Part shown: positions 36,431-45,149 of the stretch, one piece after another
Numbering within the stretch: position 1 is the stretch's first letter
How the letters are laid out: each line of letters starts with the position of its first letter
DNA from: DATDYQ01 sp035288965
GTDB taxonomy: Archaea; Nanobdellota; Nanobdellia; SCGC-AAA011-G17; JAGVZF01
Reading direction: 5' to 3'
NCBI GenBank assembly: GCA_035288965.1
Contig: DATDYQ010000104.1
Coordinates: forward strand, 12,465 to 76,464
DNA length: 64,000 nt
Notes under the pieces: model-generated
The model's input: only the letters and a program-made list of their open reading frames with translations
Databases searched by the model: none
What the model was told of the DNA's origin: nothing
Translations under genes and position numbers: made by a program

Positions 36431-38098
36431 TTTCTTTTTTTCTAATAAAAAGTTTCCAACAGCCAAATAATCTAGTCCCGTACTATAAAATGTTTTTATT
36501 GCTTCTTTTGGTCCAAGAACAATAGGATCTCCTGCATCATTAAATGATGTATTTAATACAGCGGGTATTCCGGTTTCATCTTCAAAAGCTTCTATCATTT
36601 TATAATATCTCGGATTAATTCTTTTAACAACAGTCTGTATTCTTGCTGTTCCATCAATATGTATTGCAGCAGCTAATTCTTTCTGTTTTTTCTTTTTTGT
36701 ATCAAAAGTTAACAACATAAATGGACTATTATAATAATTTTCAAAATATTCATCACATGCTCTATCTAAAACACTTGGCGCAAATGGTCTCCAATTCTCT
36801 CTATGCTTTACTTCTTTATTCACTTTATCTTTCATCTCTGCTATACTTGGATTTGCTAATATGCTTCTATTCCCCAATGCTCTCGGCCCAAGCTCTAATT
36901 TTCCTTGACACCATCCGACAATAAATCCTTTAGCTAACTTTTCAGCAACCACTCCTTCAATATCTTTTTGATAACTATAAATTGCTTTAGATTCTTTTAA
37001 CACTTTTTCAATCTCTTCATCACTAAATTCTGGTCCATAATAAGCATGCTCCATTACAAAATTTGTTTTATATCCAAGTTGACTGTAAAGTTCAAATGCA
37101 GCCCCTAAAGCAGTTCCAGCATCATGTGAAGCAGGTTGAATAAATATGTCTTTAGTAAATGGCATTCCAAGTATCTTAGCATTCATATCACAATTTAGCG
37201 CAACCCCACCAGCCAAACAGAAATTCGGAATTCCTGTTTTATCATACATCACTTCAGCCAATTTTTTTCCAACCTGTTCTAATTTATATTGTACAGAAGC
37301 AGCCAAATTTTTATGGTGTTCATTAATTTCCTCTTCAGGTTTTCTTTGCCTTCCAACTATATTTGCTACAGTGCTAAACCAATTCTTATCAAATTTGTAC
37401 CCCTTCCTTGTTATCTGTACAACATCATCTAAATCAAATACGGGCTTCCCATAAGTAGCCAATCCCATTATTTTTCCTTCATCTCTATGACTTCCAAATC
37501 CAAGCAAATGTGTAAATGAAGAATATAAATTTCCTAAAGAATTATGCACATCATATGTTTCCATTTGATTTATCCTTCCATTTTCTCCAACACCTAAGAA
37601 TGTGGATTCGCTCTCTCCCCTTCCATCCAAGGTTATTATATTTGCTTTATTCATTCCAGAAACGAAAAATGTGCTTGCTGCATGTGCTCTATGATGTGGA
37701 ATAAATTTAATCTCCTTTTTTCTTCCTTTCATCATCTCATTTAATTTTCTCATCTCCTTAAGATAGGTAAAATATGCATCAATTCCTGCAAATGGATCCG
37801 AAACATAATTATTCTGTTTAATAAAAGGCCTAAATCTAAATTTTAATAAATAACTTGCATAACTTGCATATAAAAATTTATTCGGAGTTCCAAAACCAAC
37901 AGCAATATAATCTATATTATCAAATGTAATATTAGCTTCTTTTAAACAGAATTTAATTGCATTTCTAGGAAACATTCTTGGAGAATATTTAATTCCATTA
38001 AATCTTTCTTCTTCAGCAGTTGCAATCAATCTTCCATCTTTTATTATAGCTGCTGCATTATTCCAAGATATTGGTCCAGTTATCCCTAAAATGTACAT
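36422..38098 (-). CDS. carbamoyltransferase (NodU/CmcH family)
   Basis: 558 residues with both domains of the family. The N-terminal Kae1-like part has YILGITGPISWNNAAAIIKD, TAEEERF, and the metal-binding HHRAHAASTFF, followed by LGNLYSSFTHLLGFG, GGVALNCDMNAKI and QPASHDAGTALGAA. The C-terminal YrdC-like part has GKLELGPRALGNRSILANP and ENWRPFAPSVL. It transfers a carbamoyl group from carbamoyl phosphate via carbamoyl-AMP to a hydroxyl, here presumably on a surface sugar. It has its own TATATAA promoter and is not in an operon. Confidence 0.93.
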   Translation of the reverse strand: MYILGITGPISWNNAAAIIKDGRLIATAEEERFNGIKYSPRMFPRNAIKFCLKEANITFDNIDYIAVGFGTPNKFLYASYASYLLKFRFRPFIKQNNYVSDPFAGIDAYFTYLKEMRKLNEMMKGRKKEIKFIPHHRAHAASTFFVSGMNKANIITLDGRGESESTFLGVGENGRINQMETYDVHNSLGNLYSSFTHLLGFGSHRDEGKIMGLATYGKPVFDLDDVVQITRKGYKFDKNWFSTVANIVGRQRKPEEEINEHHKNLAASVQYKLEQVGKKLAEVMYDKTGIPNFCLAGGVALNCDMNAKILGMPFTKDIFIQPASHDAGTALGAAFELYSQLGYKTNFVMEHAYYGPEFSDEEIEKVLKESKAIYSYQKDIEGVVAEKLAKGFIVGWCQGKLELGPRALGNRSILANPSIAEMKDKVNKEVKHRENWRPFAPSVLDRACDEYFENYYNSPFMLLTFDTKKKKQKELAAAIHIDGTARIQTVVKRINPRYYKMIEAFEDETGIPAVLNTSFNDAGDPIVLGPKEAIKTFYSTGLDYLAVGNFLLEKKKLK

Positions 38099-38158
38099 TT
38101 TAGTTAAATCATTGCGAAAAACTTATATAACTTTCTTTTTTATTATCTATATCCTCTA

Positions 38159-39829
38159 TTATCCACTATCATAAACATATATAGTTTGCTCTCTATTTTC
38201 ACTTTTTAATATTATAGGATAATCTAATTCATAAGTAGAAATAATATAATCTGGTTTTACTTTTGTTTCATTTAAGTATTCTGAAACAGTATTTTTGTTC
38301 ATCCAATATCCCATAACTAAAACTGATCTGTCTTTCTTTCCAAAAACATCTGTTCCTCTTCTAAAATCTTCATCTTCATTTCTTCTATCAAACATAATTA
38401 ATGAATCTTCCTTGACATTTTTATCCATCCATTTTCCCATCCAAGTTTGATCTTGCAAATACCAGTTTTCATAGGAATTATAAATTGCAATAGAACTTCC
38501 AAATAAGGTTATCAAAAAGAAAAATACCATATAAATCTTTAATATTCTCTCTAATCTATAATTATAAATTTTCATAATCAAAAAAGGAATAAAAAACATG
38601 ATTATCGCCAAGATTAAGACATTATGTTTTGTAATCAATCCTAAAAATATTGTAAAAACTCCGATATAACTTAAAGATGAACTATTTATTGGTAATAAGC
38701 TTCTAAATGTTATCGTTGTTGTTATCACAACCAAAATGCTCATTAACAATATCAAGATTTTTTTATTTGTTTTCTGTAGAATATTTTTCTCTATACTCAC
38801 TGCACCTAAAATAATAATTAAAGGCAAAACTCCTTCTAAATATCTTCCTAAAACTCTTCCATTAAATATATTTTCTTTAGTTAACGGGAAACTACTGCTA
38901 TGTGTAGCTGCTATAAAAATTAAAAATAATGAAGATAATATTGTTATTGCATTTAATAAATTTATTTTTTTATCTTGCTGTTTTTTTATATTTATTAAAA
39001 ATCCTATAAAGAATAATATTCCGCTAGCTAATAAGATATATCCTACATCAATAATAATCCAATAAAAGAATTGTAACGGTGTAAAATTATTTTGTACAGC
39101 TGTTATATTTTCTCCATATCCAAATAAACCACTTATAGAAAATCCAAATATGCTTAAATTTCTTATCAGCCAAGGTAAAACAACGATAAATGCAATCAAA
39201 AATAGTATAATCTTCTTCTTTATTTGACTATAATCCTTATCTCTAAAGAGTTTTATAAACAATATTATTACAATTGTTGGAATTAAAGATAAAGCTAATA
39301 TTCTGGTTAAGTAGCTTAATCCTAAGAATATCCCTGCTAATACATCCCACCTTATTTTATTATCATTAAAAGATTTGTAAATAAAATAAATAGTAAATAA
39401 GAATAAAGGAAAAAATAAATTTTCACTTAATATATAAGAAGAAAAAACAAAAAATGGCGGCATTATTCCGATTAAACTAGCAATCAAAAAAGATTTCTTC
39501 TTGTCAAAAAATTCCTTAGCAATCAACCAAGCTGGAAATATTATTAAACTAGATAATATCGCATTAATTATCTTAAAAATAAAATAGATTATTTCCATAT
39601 TTTTAAAAATATAAGATATTGAAATTACAATCGGATACAAGGGAGGATAAAGATAACTTGCTCTTCCATCAACAGTAAAACTTCCATCATGAAAAAAACT
39701 TCTAGCCATCTTCATATAATGGTAATCATCAGCAAACGTGCTCGGAGATAAAACAAAAAAAGCAATAGCTATCTTTAACAAAACTAAAACAATAAATACA
39801 ATCATTAACTTTTTAAAAAACCTATCCAT
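38159..39829 (-). CDS. GT-C family membrane glycosyltransferase (ArnT/PMT-like)
   Basis: 556 residues with about twelve membrane segments. The first outer loop has FADDYHYMKMARSF, the acidic pair expected in GT-C active sites, followed by YLYPPLYPIVIS. A soluble outer C-terminal domain (about residues 460-556) contains WMDKNVKEDSLIMFDRR. It would use a polyprenyl-phosphate sugar. TTTATAAA lies about 28 nt upstream of the ATG. Confidence 0.8.
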   Translation of the reverse strand: MDRFFKKLMIVFIVLVLLKIAIAFFVLSPSTFADDYHYMKMARSFFHDGSFTVDGRASYLYPPLYPIVISISYIFKNMEIIYFIFKIINAILSSLIIFPAWLIAKEFFDKKKSFLIASLIGIMPPFFVFSSYILSENLFFPLFLFTIYFIYKSFNDNKIRWDVLAGIFLGLSYLTRILALSLIPTIVIILFIKLFRDKDYSQIKKKIILFLIAFIVVLPWLIRNLSIFGFSISGLFGYGENITAVQNNFTPLQFFYWIIIDVGYILLASGILFFIGFLINIKKQQDKKINLLNAITILSSLFLIFIAATHSSSFPLTKENIFNGRVLGRYLEGVLPLIIILGAVSIEKNILQKTNKKILILLMSILVVITTTITFRSLLPINSSSLSYIGVFTIFLGLITKHNVLILAIIMFFIPFLIMKIYNYRLERILKIYMVFFFLITLFGSSIAIYNSYENWYLQDQTWMGKWMDKNVKEDSLIMFDRRNEDEDFRRGTDVFGKKDRSVLVMGYWMNKNTVSEYLNETKVKPDYIISTYELDYPIILKSENREQTIYVYDSG

Positions 39830-39859
39830 AAAACTAAAGAATTATAAAAATTTATAAAG

Positions 39860-40498
39860 CTATTTGTAAGCTTTCTCGCCAGTTTTATACTGTAAATCAT
39901 CAACTTTTTTAATTATTTTTGCAGGATTCCCGACAACTACTGTATTTTCAGGAACATCTTTTGTTACCACGCTCCCCGCCCCAACTAAAGCATTTTTTCC
40001 TATATTTAATCCAGGAAGTAAAGTAGAATTTGCTCCTATCTTTGCATCTTCTCCGATAATAGATCCAGCCAATTTATCTTTTGCTAATTCTGATAATGGA
40101 AATGGTGCATTTGTTAAAACAACATTTGGACCAATCCAACTTCCTTTTTTTAGTTCACAATATTCAGGAACAAAAGCTTGAGTATGTATTCTTACATTAT
40201 CTTCAATCTTAACATGATGCTCAACCACACTTAAAGTTCCTATAGCAACATTATTCCCAATTTCATTTTCTTCCCTTATATTTACTTTGTTTCCTGTTTG
40301 AAAATTATCTCCTATTTTATTTCCAGAATAGATTACTGTATGACTCCTTATATAGCAATTATTTCCAAGAATAGTTTTTAATTCACCTTCTTTCTTTCCT
40401 CTAGGTGCTGCTCCAATAATAACATAATCTTCTATAACACAATTGTCCCCCATAGTAACATTTTCATGTATTCTTGCTGTAGGTGCTATTTTATTCAT
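39860..40498 (-). CDS. left-handed beta-helix (hexapeptide) sugar acetyltransferase
   Basis: 212 residues made mainly of hexapeptide repeats (IGDNFQTGNKVNIREENEIG, IGANSTLLPGLNIGKNALVG) ending with GAGSVVTKDVPENTVVVGNP, the acetyl-CoA-binding end of the LbH fold. It resembles WbpD/FdtC-type N-acetyltransferases acting on amino sugars. The divergent neighbour is an aminotransferase that could make its substrate, and the two share a palindromic TATA element. Confidence 0.85.
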   Translation of the reverse strand: MNKIAPTARIHENVTMGDNCVIEDYVIIGAAPRGKKEGELKTILGNNCYIRSHTVIYSGNKIGDNFQTGNKVNIREENEIGNNVAIGTLSVVEHHVKIEDNVRIHTQAFVPEYCELKKGSWIGPNVVLTNAPFPLSELAKDKLAGSIIGEDAKIGANSTLLPGLNIGKNALVGAGSVVTKDVPENTVVVGNPAKIIKKVDDLQYKTGEKAYK

Positions 40499-40521
40499 AA
40501 TAAGTAATAAATTCCAAAAGC

Positions 40522-40529
40522 TTATATAA
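40522..40529. promoter_or_regulatory. shared palindromic TATA element for acetyltransferase and aminotransferase
   Basis: TTATATAA is a perfect palindrome 24-31 nt before the minus-strand ATG at 40498 and 32-39 nt before the plus-strand ATG at 40561. The plus-strand gene has a short leader with GGTGAT six bases before its start, which explains the longer distance on that side. Confidence 0.5.
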
Positions 40530-40560
40530 CTTTCTCCTTATGTTTTTATAGGTGATAGTA

Positions 40561-41661
40561 ATGATAGAAAAAGAGATACCACAAGTTGATTTGAAAAGGC
40601 AATATCATTCTATTAAAAAAGAAATAGATGAAGCTATATTTAACATAATTGAAAACACTTCTTTTATTAATGGAAAAGCAGTACAAGAATTTGAAGAGGA
40701 TTTTGCCAAATTTTGTAATGCTAAATATTGTATTGGTGTTAGTTCAGGAACAAGTGCAGTAGAAGTTGCATTACAAGCATCTGGAATTAAAGCAGGAGAT
40801 GAAGTTATCACAGTTCCTAATACATTTATTGCTACAACAGAAGCAATAACAAGATTGGGAGCTAAATTTAAATTTGTTGATATTGATGAAAAAACTTATA
40901 CTATAGATATTAATCAAATTGAAAAGGCAATAACATCAAAAACAAAAGCGATCTTACCTGTTCAATTATATGGACAATCAAGTGAAATGGATAAAATAAA
41001 AGAGATAGCTGAAATTTTTAATTTAAAAGTTATAGAAGATTGCGCACAGGCTCATGGAGCTGAATATAATAATAAAAGATTGCCTTATTCTTTAGTTGGA
41101 ACCTTTAGTTTTTTCCCAGCTAAAAATCTTGGAAGTTTTGGTGATGCAGGAGCTGTTGTTACAAATGATGAAGAGATAGCAAATAAAGCTAGATTATTAA
41201 AAGATCATGGTAGAACAGGAAAGTATGTTCATGAAATTGAAGGTTATAATCATAGATTAGATACATTACAAGCAGCAATATTAAAAGTTAAGTTAAAGAA
41301 ATTGGATGAATGGATTGAGAAAAGAAGAGAAAATGTTGCATTATATAATGAATTATTAAGTGATAATATAATAAAACCGATAGAAAGAGAAAACTCTAAG
41401 CATGTTTATTATGTTTATACGATAAGGGTAAAAAATAGAGATGGATTACAAAAATATTTGAAAGAAAATAAGATATCTTCTCAGATTTATTATCCTATAC
41501 CATTACATTTACAACCAGCTTATTCTCATCTTGGTTATAAAAAAGGAGATTTTCCAGTAACAGAAAAAGTTTGTGATGAAATCTTATCATTACCTTTATT
41601 TCCCGAGTTAACTAAAGAAGAGATTGAATATATTAGTGAGAAAGTTAATTCATTTATTTAA
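40561..41661 (+). CDS. DegT/DnrJ/EryC1/StrS sugar aminotransferase
   Basis: 366 residues of PLP-dependent fold type I aminotransferase. IPQVDLKRQYHSIKKEI is the family start, GVSSGTSAVEVALQASGI the cofactor loop, IEDCAQAHGA the aspartate segment, and FSFFPAKNLGSFGDAGAVVT the Schiff-base lysine. DHGRTGKYVHEIEGYNHRLD binds the nucleotide sugar. It converts a UDP- or dTDP-keto sugar to an amino sugar, resembling WbpE or QdtB. ATG 40561 is preferred over GTG 40552 because GGTGAT lies upstream. Confidence 0.9.
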   Translation: MIEKEIPQVDLKRQYHSIKKEIDEAIFNIIENTSFINGKAVQEFEEDFAKFCNAKYCIGVSSGTSAVEVALQASGIKAGDEVITVPNTFIATTEAITRLGAKFKFVDIDEKTYTIDINQIEKAITSKTKAILPVQLYGQSSEMDKIKEIAEIFNLKVIEDCAQAHGAEYNNKRLPYSLVGTFSFFPAKNLGSFGDAGAVVTNDEEIANKARLLKDHGRTGKYVHEIEGYNHRLDTLQAAILKVKLKKLDEWIEKRRENVALYNELLSDNIIKPIERENSKHVYYVYTIRVKNRDGLQKYLKENKISSQIYYPIPLHLQPAYSHLGYKKGDFPVTEKVCDEILSLPLFPELTKEEIEYISEKVNSFI

Positions 41662-42100
41662 TCATATCTATAAATTTTTTTCTATATATCTTAATATCTT
41701 CGTTATTTATTTTTGAAATAAAATTAATTAATTTACTATTAAAAATTTCAGCTTTTCTTATGGTATCTTTTACATCTTCTTTAGTTACCACAAAATCAAC
41801 ATAATATTGTTTGTCTATTCTTTCTTTTTTAGCATCAAAAATTATAGAAGCAGAATGATTTTCAGATTTAATCCCAATTTTAAATAATAACGCAGTTAAT
41901 AGATGATACATGCTATAATAGGCAAGTCCGACAGATTCTTCAAATTTATCATTATTCAGAAGAATTTTTGCAGAGATAAGATTGCTTTCAGATTTTATAA
42001 TATAAGATTGTTTTAATTCTTCACTTGATTCAACTAATTCTAATTTTCCTTGCTTACGAAGTTTCTTCAAAAAATTTATTTTTTTCATAATATGCTTCAA
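41654..42100 (-). CDS. HEPN domain protein, likely toxin of MNT-HEPN pair
   Basis: 148 residues of predominantly alpha-helix. SNLISAKILLNNDKFEESVG and LAYYSMYHLLTALLFKIGI match the HEPN core; an ENHSAS motif follows. The RxxxxH ribonuclease motif of classical HEPN toxins is not obvious, so activity may differ. It overlaps the upstream nucleotidyltransferase by 35-47 bases depending on which ATG is used (42100 or 42088), and its 3' end overlaps the convergent aminotransferase by 8 bases. Confidence 0.75.
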   Translation of the reverse strand: MKHIMKKINFLKKLRKQGKLELVESSEELKQSYIIKSESNLISAKILLNNDKFEESVGLAYYSMYHLLTALLFKIGIKSENHSASIIFDAKKERIDKQYYVDFVVTKEDVKDTIRKAEIFNSKLINFISKINNEDIKIYRKKFIDMIK

Positions 42101-42611
42101 TGCCTTTTATTACTACATGATTTTTTTCTATTTCTTTTATTAACAAATTAGATTTATCATATTTTCCTATTTTCACACTTAATTTTGAATCTATTGAATT
42201 AATATCTTCCCTTATTTTTTTGCTATCTGTTTCAATATAAACATCAATATCGCTATTTACTTTAGCAATTTCCTTTGCATATGAACCAAATAAGATAGCA
42301 AGTTTTATATCTTTATTGGTTTGAATTTTTTCTATTATTCTCCTTAAGCTTGGATATTTTTTTAATAATTTATTTAACTTATAATTTTCAGCAGAAAAAG
42401 CAAAACTTTTAGCTTCTATTGTTTTCTTTAAAAAATATTTATTGTTTTTTCCTTCTCTTTTGTAGTCTACAATATTTTCTTTATATAATTCTTTTATCTT
42501 TCTTACTATTATCATATGATTAGTATTTAATCTTCTAGCAAGCTCCCTTATATGATATTCTGCATTAAGTAATTCATTTACGATTTCTAATTTGTAACTC
42601 TTTTGTTCCAT
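42054..42611 (-). CDS. HTH-nucleotidyltransferase (MNT), likely antitoxin
   Basis: 185 residues. An N-terminal winged helix-turn-helix (YHIRELARRLNTNHMIIVRK, about residues 15-60) precedes a minimal nucleotidyltransferase with AILFGSYAKEIAKVNSDIDV: the GS motif and two catalytic aspartates. In known MNT-HEPN systems the MNT partner adds nucleotides to the HEPN toxin to silence it. The HTH suggests it also controls its own promoter, where an inverted repeat lies directly at the start. The TATA-like CTTTAAATAC is about 27 nt upstream, so the message is leaderless. Confidence 0.8.
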   Translation of the reverse strand: MEQKSYKLEIVNELLNAEYHIRELARRLNTNHMIIVRKIKELYKENIVDYKREGKNNKYFLKKTIEAKSFAFSAENYKLNKLLKKYPSLRRIIEKIQTNKDIKLAILFGSYAKEIAKVNSDIDVYIETDSKKIREDINSIDSKLSVKIGKYDKSNLLIKEIEKNHVVIKGIEAYYEKNKFFEETS

Positions 42612-42612
42612 A

Positions 42613-42630
42613 TGTAATATTTATGTTACA
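42613..42630 (-). promoter_or_regulatory. inverted-repeat operator of MNT-HEPN operon
   Basis: TGTAATATTTATGTTACA is an imperfect palindrome (seven of nine pairs; TGTAA and TTACA arms perfect) ending one base before the ATG and next to the TATA element. An HTH antitoxin bound here would block transcription start. Confidence 0.5.
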
Positions 42631-42676
42631 ATAGTATTTAAAGCTTTCGATTAACTATTTTGTTGAGAAGGTTAAT

Positions 42677-43636
42677 TTATTTTTGTAACTTCGCATTAGC
42701 TTGCATATCAAACAACATTGCAAACAAGAAAAATTGCAATCCCGTTATTATAAACAAAGCAGATAATATTGTCTCATTTGTTGGTGCAGTTGATATAATT
42801 GCAAAATATAATGCCCTTATTCCTAAAATAATTCCTATTGGGATAAATAGTATTCCGAAGAAATAAAAAAATACCAAGGGATGGAATTCTTGAAATAAAT
42901 ATTTATTTTTTAAACGCCAAAAAAATCTTTTAATCAATAAAGGGGCCATCCTCCTTATATATTTTCCAATTTTGATCTGTGATTGTCTTTCTCCAGGCAA
43001 ATAAATTGCTCTTCTAGGAACATCTTTTACTCTTAAATTATATCTATTAAAAACAACTAAAAAATCAGAAACATATCCATAGCCCCCCCAAACTTCTTTC
43101 CAGTCTATTAAATCAATTGCTTTTTTTGATATAGCAGTATATCCATCTTGGGTATCAAATATTCCCCAATAACCAGAAGCAAATTTTGTCATGAAAGATA
43201 ACATGGAATTTCCGAAAAATCTTTTTCCAGGCATTACATTAAAAGCACTGGCATTAACTCCAAGAAATCTATTCCCTTTAACATAATCTGCTTCATCTTT
43301 AACAAAAGGTTCAAGAAAATTAGGTAAATCAGCTAAATCCATTTGATTATCTCCACCTATAACAACGACTGCATCATATCCATATCTTGAAGCTTTTTGA
43401 TATCCTGCTATAATTCCATGTCCCGGACCTCTAGGATTTTTTTTATCATGAAACTTTACTAACTCCACCCTCTTATCTTTCCAGTTTTTTACAATTTCGG
43501 CTGTTTTATCTGTAGAAGCATCATCCATAACATAAACTTTATCTATTGTTTTAGGAACATTTTCTAAAGTTGGAACTATTAATCTTTCTTCATTATGTGC
43601 TGGAATTACTAATGCTACTTTTAGTTTTTTGTACAT
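42677..43636 (-). CDS. GT2 glycosyltransferase with C-terminal membrane helices
   Basis: 319 residues. VALVIPAHNEERLIVPTLEN, then VMDDASTDKT, then PRGPGHGIIAGYQKASRYG, and VVIGGDNQMDLADLP in place of the DxD site, form a DPM1-like GT2 domain. Two or three hydrophobic segments after about residue 240 (FYFFGILFIPIGIILGIRAL and ETILSALFIITGLQFFLFAM) anchor it to the membrane, as in polyprenyl-phosphate mannosyl or GlcNAc transferases. It has its own TTTATAAATTT promoter. Confidence 0.85.
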   Translation of the reverse strand: MYKKLKVALVIPAHNEERLIVPTLENVPKTIDKVYVMDDASTDKTAEIVKNWKDKRVELVKFHDKKNPRGPGHGIIAGYQKASRYGYDAVVVIGGDNQMDLADLPNFLEPFVKDEADYVKGNRFLGVNASAFNVMPGKRFFGNSMLSFMTKFASGYWGIFDTQDGYTAISKKAIDLIDWKEVWGGYGYVSDFLVVFNRYNLRVKDVPRRAIYLPGERQSQIKIGKYIRRMAPLLIKRFFWRLKNKYLFQEFHPLVFFYFFGILFIPIGIILGIRALYFAIISTAPTNETILSALFIITGLQFFLFAMLFDMQANAKLQK

Positions 43637-43698
43637 TAATAATAAAATATGAGAAAAATTTATAAATGTAACTAATTAAACTATTAATTAAAAATAAA

Positions 43699-44151
43699 TT
43701 AGATTTTATGTTCTTTAAAAGTTCCATGCGGAGCTTCACGAATAAAATTCAAGATTGCTGTTTGTAAAGAGCTTCCATTTATTATTTTTAAATTATTATA
43801 AAGATTTGTTCTAAGTTCCCTACCAATTTCCCTTAAAAATCCAGGTCTAATATCTTCATAACCTGGCCAATAAACAAAAAATCCATTTCCATCTAATTTT
43901 AACGTAGCATATGGATCAAGAGAATGAAAAGGTATGCCAATCATTCTGTCACCTTGTGAGTATTTACTTTCGCATGCCAATCTAGCTAAAGCTAAAATCT
44001 CTTTGTCATTATTAACTAATTCTACTAATCCTGTAACTTCTTCAATACCATGAAGCCCTTTTTCTCTATGTAAATCAACTCTTTCATATCTATCATAAAC
44101 ATTTTTTAACATAGGTAAAACTTCTCTTTCAGTTGTAACTTCAGTTGTCAT
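43699..44151 (-). CDS. hypothetical protein, 150 residues
   Basis: Not recognised. It is a soluble mixed alpha/beta protein with conserved-looking segments (GIPFHSLDPYATLKLDGNGF and FVYWPGYEDIRPGFL). The GGAGGT Shine-Dalgarno five bases before the ATG is one of the best in the window, implying strong translation. It follows a polysaccharide deacetylase (88-base gap) and precedes a GT2 gene, so a glycan-related role is possible. Confidence 0.6.
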   Translation of the reverse strand: MTTEVTTEREVLPMLKNVYDRYERVDLHREKGLHGIEEVTGLVELVNNDKEILALARLACESKYSQGDRMIGIPFHSLDPYATLKLDGNGFFVYWPGYEDIRPGFLREIGRELRTNLYNNLKIINGSSLQTAILNFIREAPHGTFKEHKI

Positions 44152-44156
44152 TTTAT

Positions 44157-44162
44157 ACCTCC
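44157..44162 (-). promoter_or_regulatory. strong Shine-Dalgarno of the 150-residue hypothetical protein
   Basis: GGAGGT on the minus strand, five bases before ATG 44151, fixes that start. Confidence 0.55.
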
Positions 44163-44239
44163 AAAATATATAATAAATAATATAATAAAAAAGCTTAAAA
44201 AGCTATCTAAATAAAAAAATAAAAGTTAAATCAAATAAA

Positions 44240-45139
44240 TTATTGTTTTTTTGCTAACTTTTCATATGCAACAGTATAGCTAGAAACATTTACTCCATGT
44301 TTAGCAAAATGGTCTAACAATTTTTTATGGAAATCTAAGTTTGGGTCATAAACATCTATAGCTTGTGGATGTAAACAAAGTCCCAAGAAAACTTCTTTTC
44401 CAGTATCTTCTGCTAGTTCTTTTCCTTGAATCATTAAACTATTAAAATATTCAAATATTCCTGCCGCAGTCGTAGGATAACCAGCTGTTCCAATAGTTTT
44501 TGATTTACCTGTGAATGCTGTATCTTGCCACCCGTGACTCGGAATTTCTAGTAAATTTCCTAGTTCTGTAGAATAAAATCTTGGTTGTCTTGGTTTTCCA
44601 TCTTCAACCAATGGCGGTTCAATTCCCCAATCTTTACTTCTTAAATCAGAACTAATATATTTTACTCCTGCATTTAATAAAGCATTAACAACTTCTTCAT
44701 TATCTAAACCACCTGCATAACCCAATGGAGCTCTTACACCGATAACAGCCCTACCAAATATTCTATAAATTAAACTGGAAGCTTTTCTTACATCTTGTTC
44801 TATTTGAGACGGTAGCATTGGATCTTTATCTGGACGAGTTGCAATTCTTCTAAATGGCACATGGGAATAAGAATGTTGTTGTATGTCTACCAATGGATCA
44901 TCAGAAGAAAATATTGTTCTTAGTTCAGTATTCCCCATAAAATGTTCTGAAGTGCTCTCTAAGAAACTTCCCAAAATAAAAAATGTTCTACCAAATCCTG
45001 AGTACTCTTCAAATAAAGAATTTAATTTATCTACAGTCCTTAAAGTTACTTCTCTCTCTCTAGCCCCTTCTTCTGTAGAAGCTTTATCTCCGTAAGGTGA
45101 TTCTGTATCATATCCGAATAATAAATTTACATTTGTCAT
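44240..45139 (-). CDS. polysaccharide deacetylase family protein (NodB/CE4-like)
   Basis: 299 residues with the CE4 pattern: LLFGYDTESPYGD near the start (metal-binding aspartate), QQHSYSHVPFRR (the HxxxH zinc site), and IGVRAPLGYAGG as the RxPxG motif. LEIPSHGWQDT and LCLHPQAIDVYDP complete the barrel. It would remove N-acetyl groups from polymer or lipid-linked sugars. No signal peptide is visible, so action on a cytosolic intermediate is likely. ATG 45139 is chosen because AGGGGA lies six bases upstream; ATG 45160 would overlap the previous gene. Confidence 0.85.
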   Translation of the reverse strand: MTNVNLLFGYDTESPYGDKASTEEGAREREVTLRTVDKLNSLFEEYSGFGRTFFILGSFLESTSEHFMGNTELRTIFSSDDPLVDIQQHSYSHVPFRRIATRPDKDPMLPSQIEQDVRKASSLIYRIFGRAVIGVRAPLGYAGGLDNEEVVNALLNAGVKYISSDLRSKDWGIEPPLVEDGKPRQPRFYSTELGNLLEIPSHGWQDTAFTGKSKTIGTAGYPTTAAGIFEYFNSLMIQGKELAEDTGKEVFLGLCLHPQAIDVYDPNLDFHKKLLDHFAKHGVNVSSYTVAYEKLAKKQ

Positions 45140-45149
45140 TTTTATTCCC

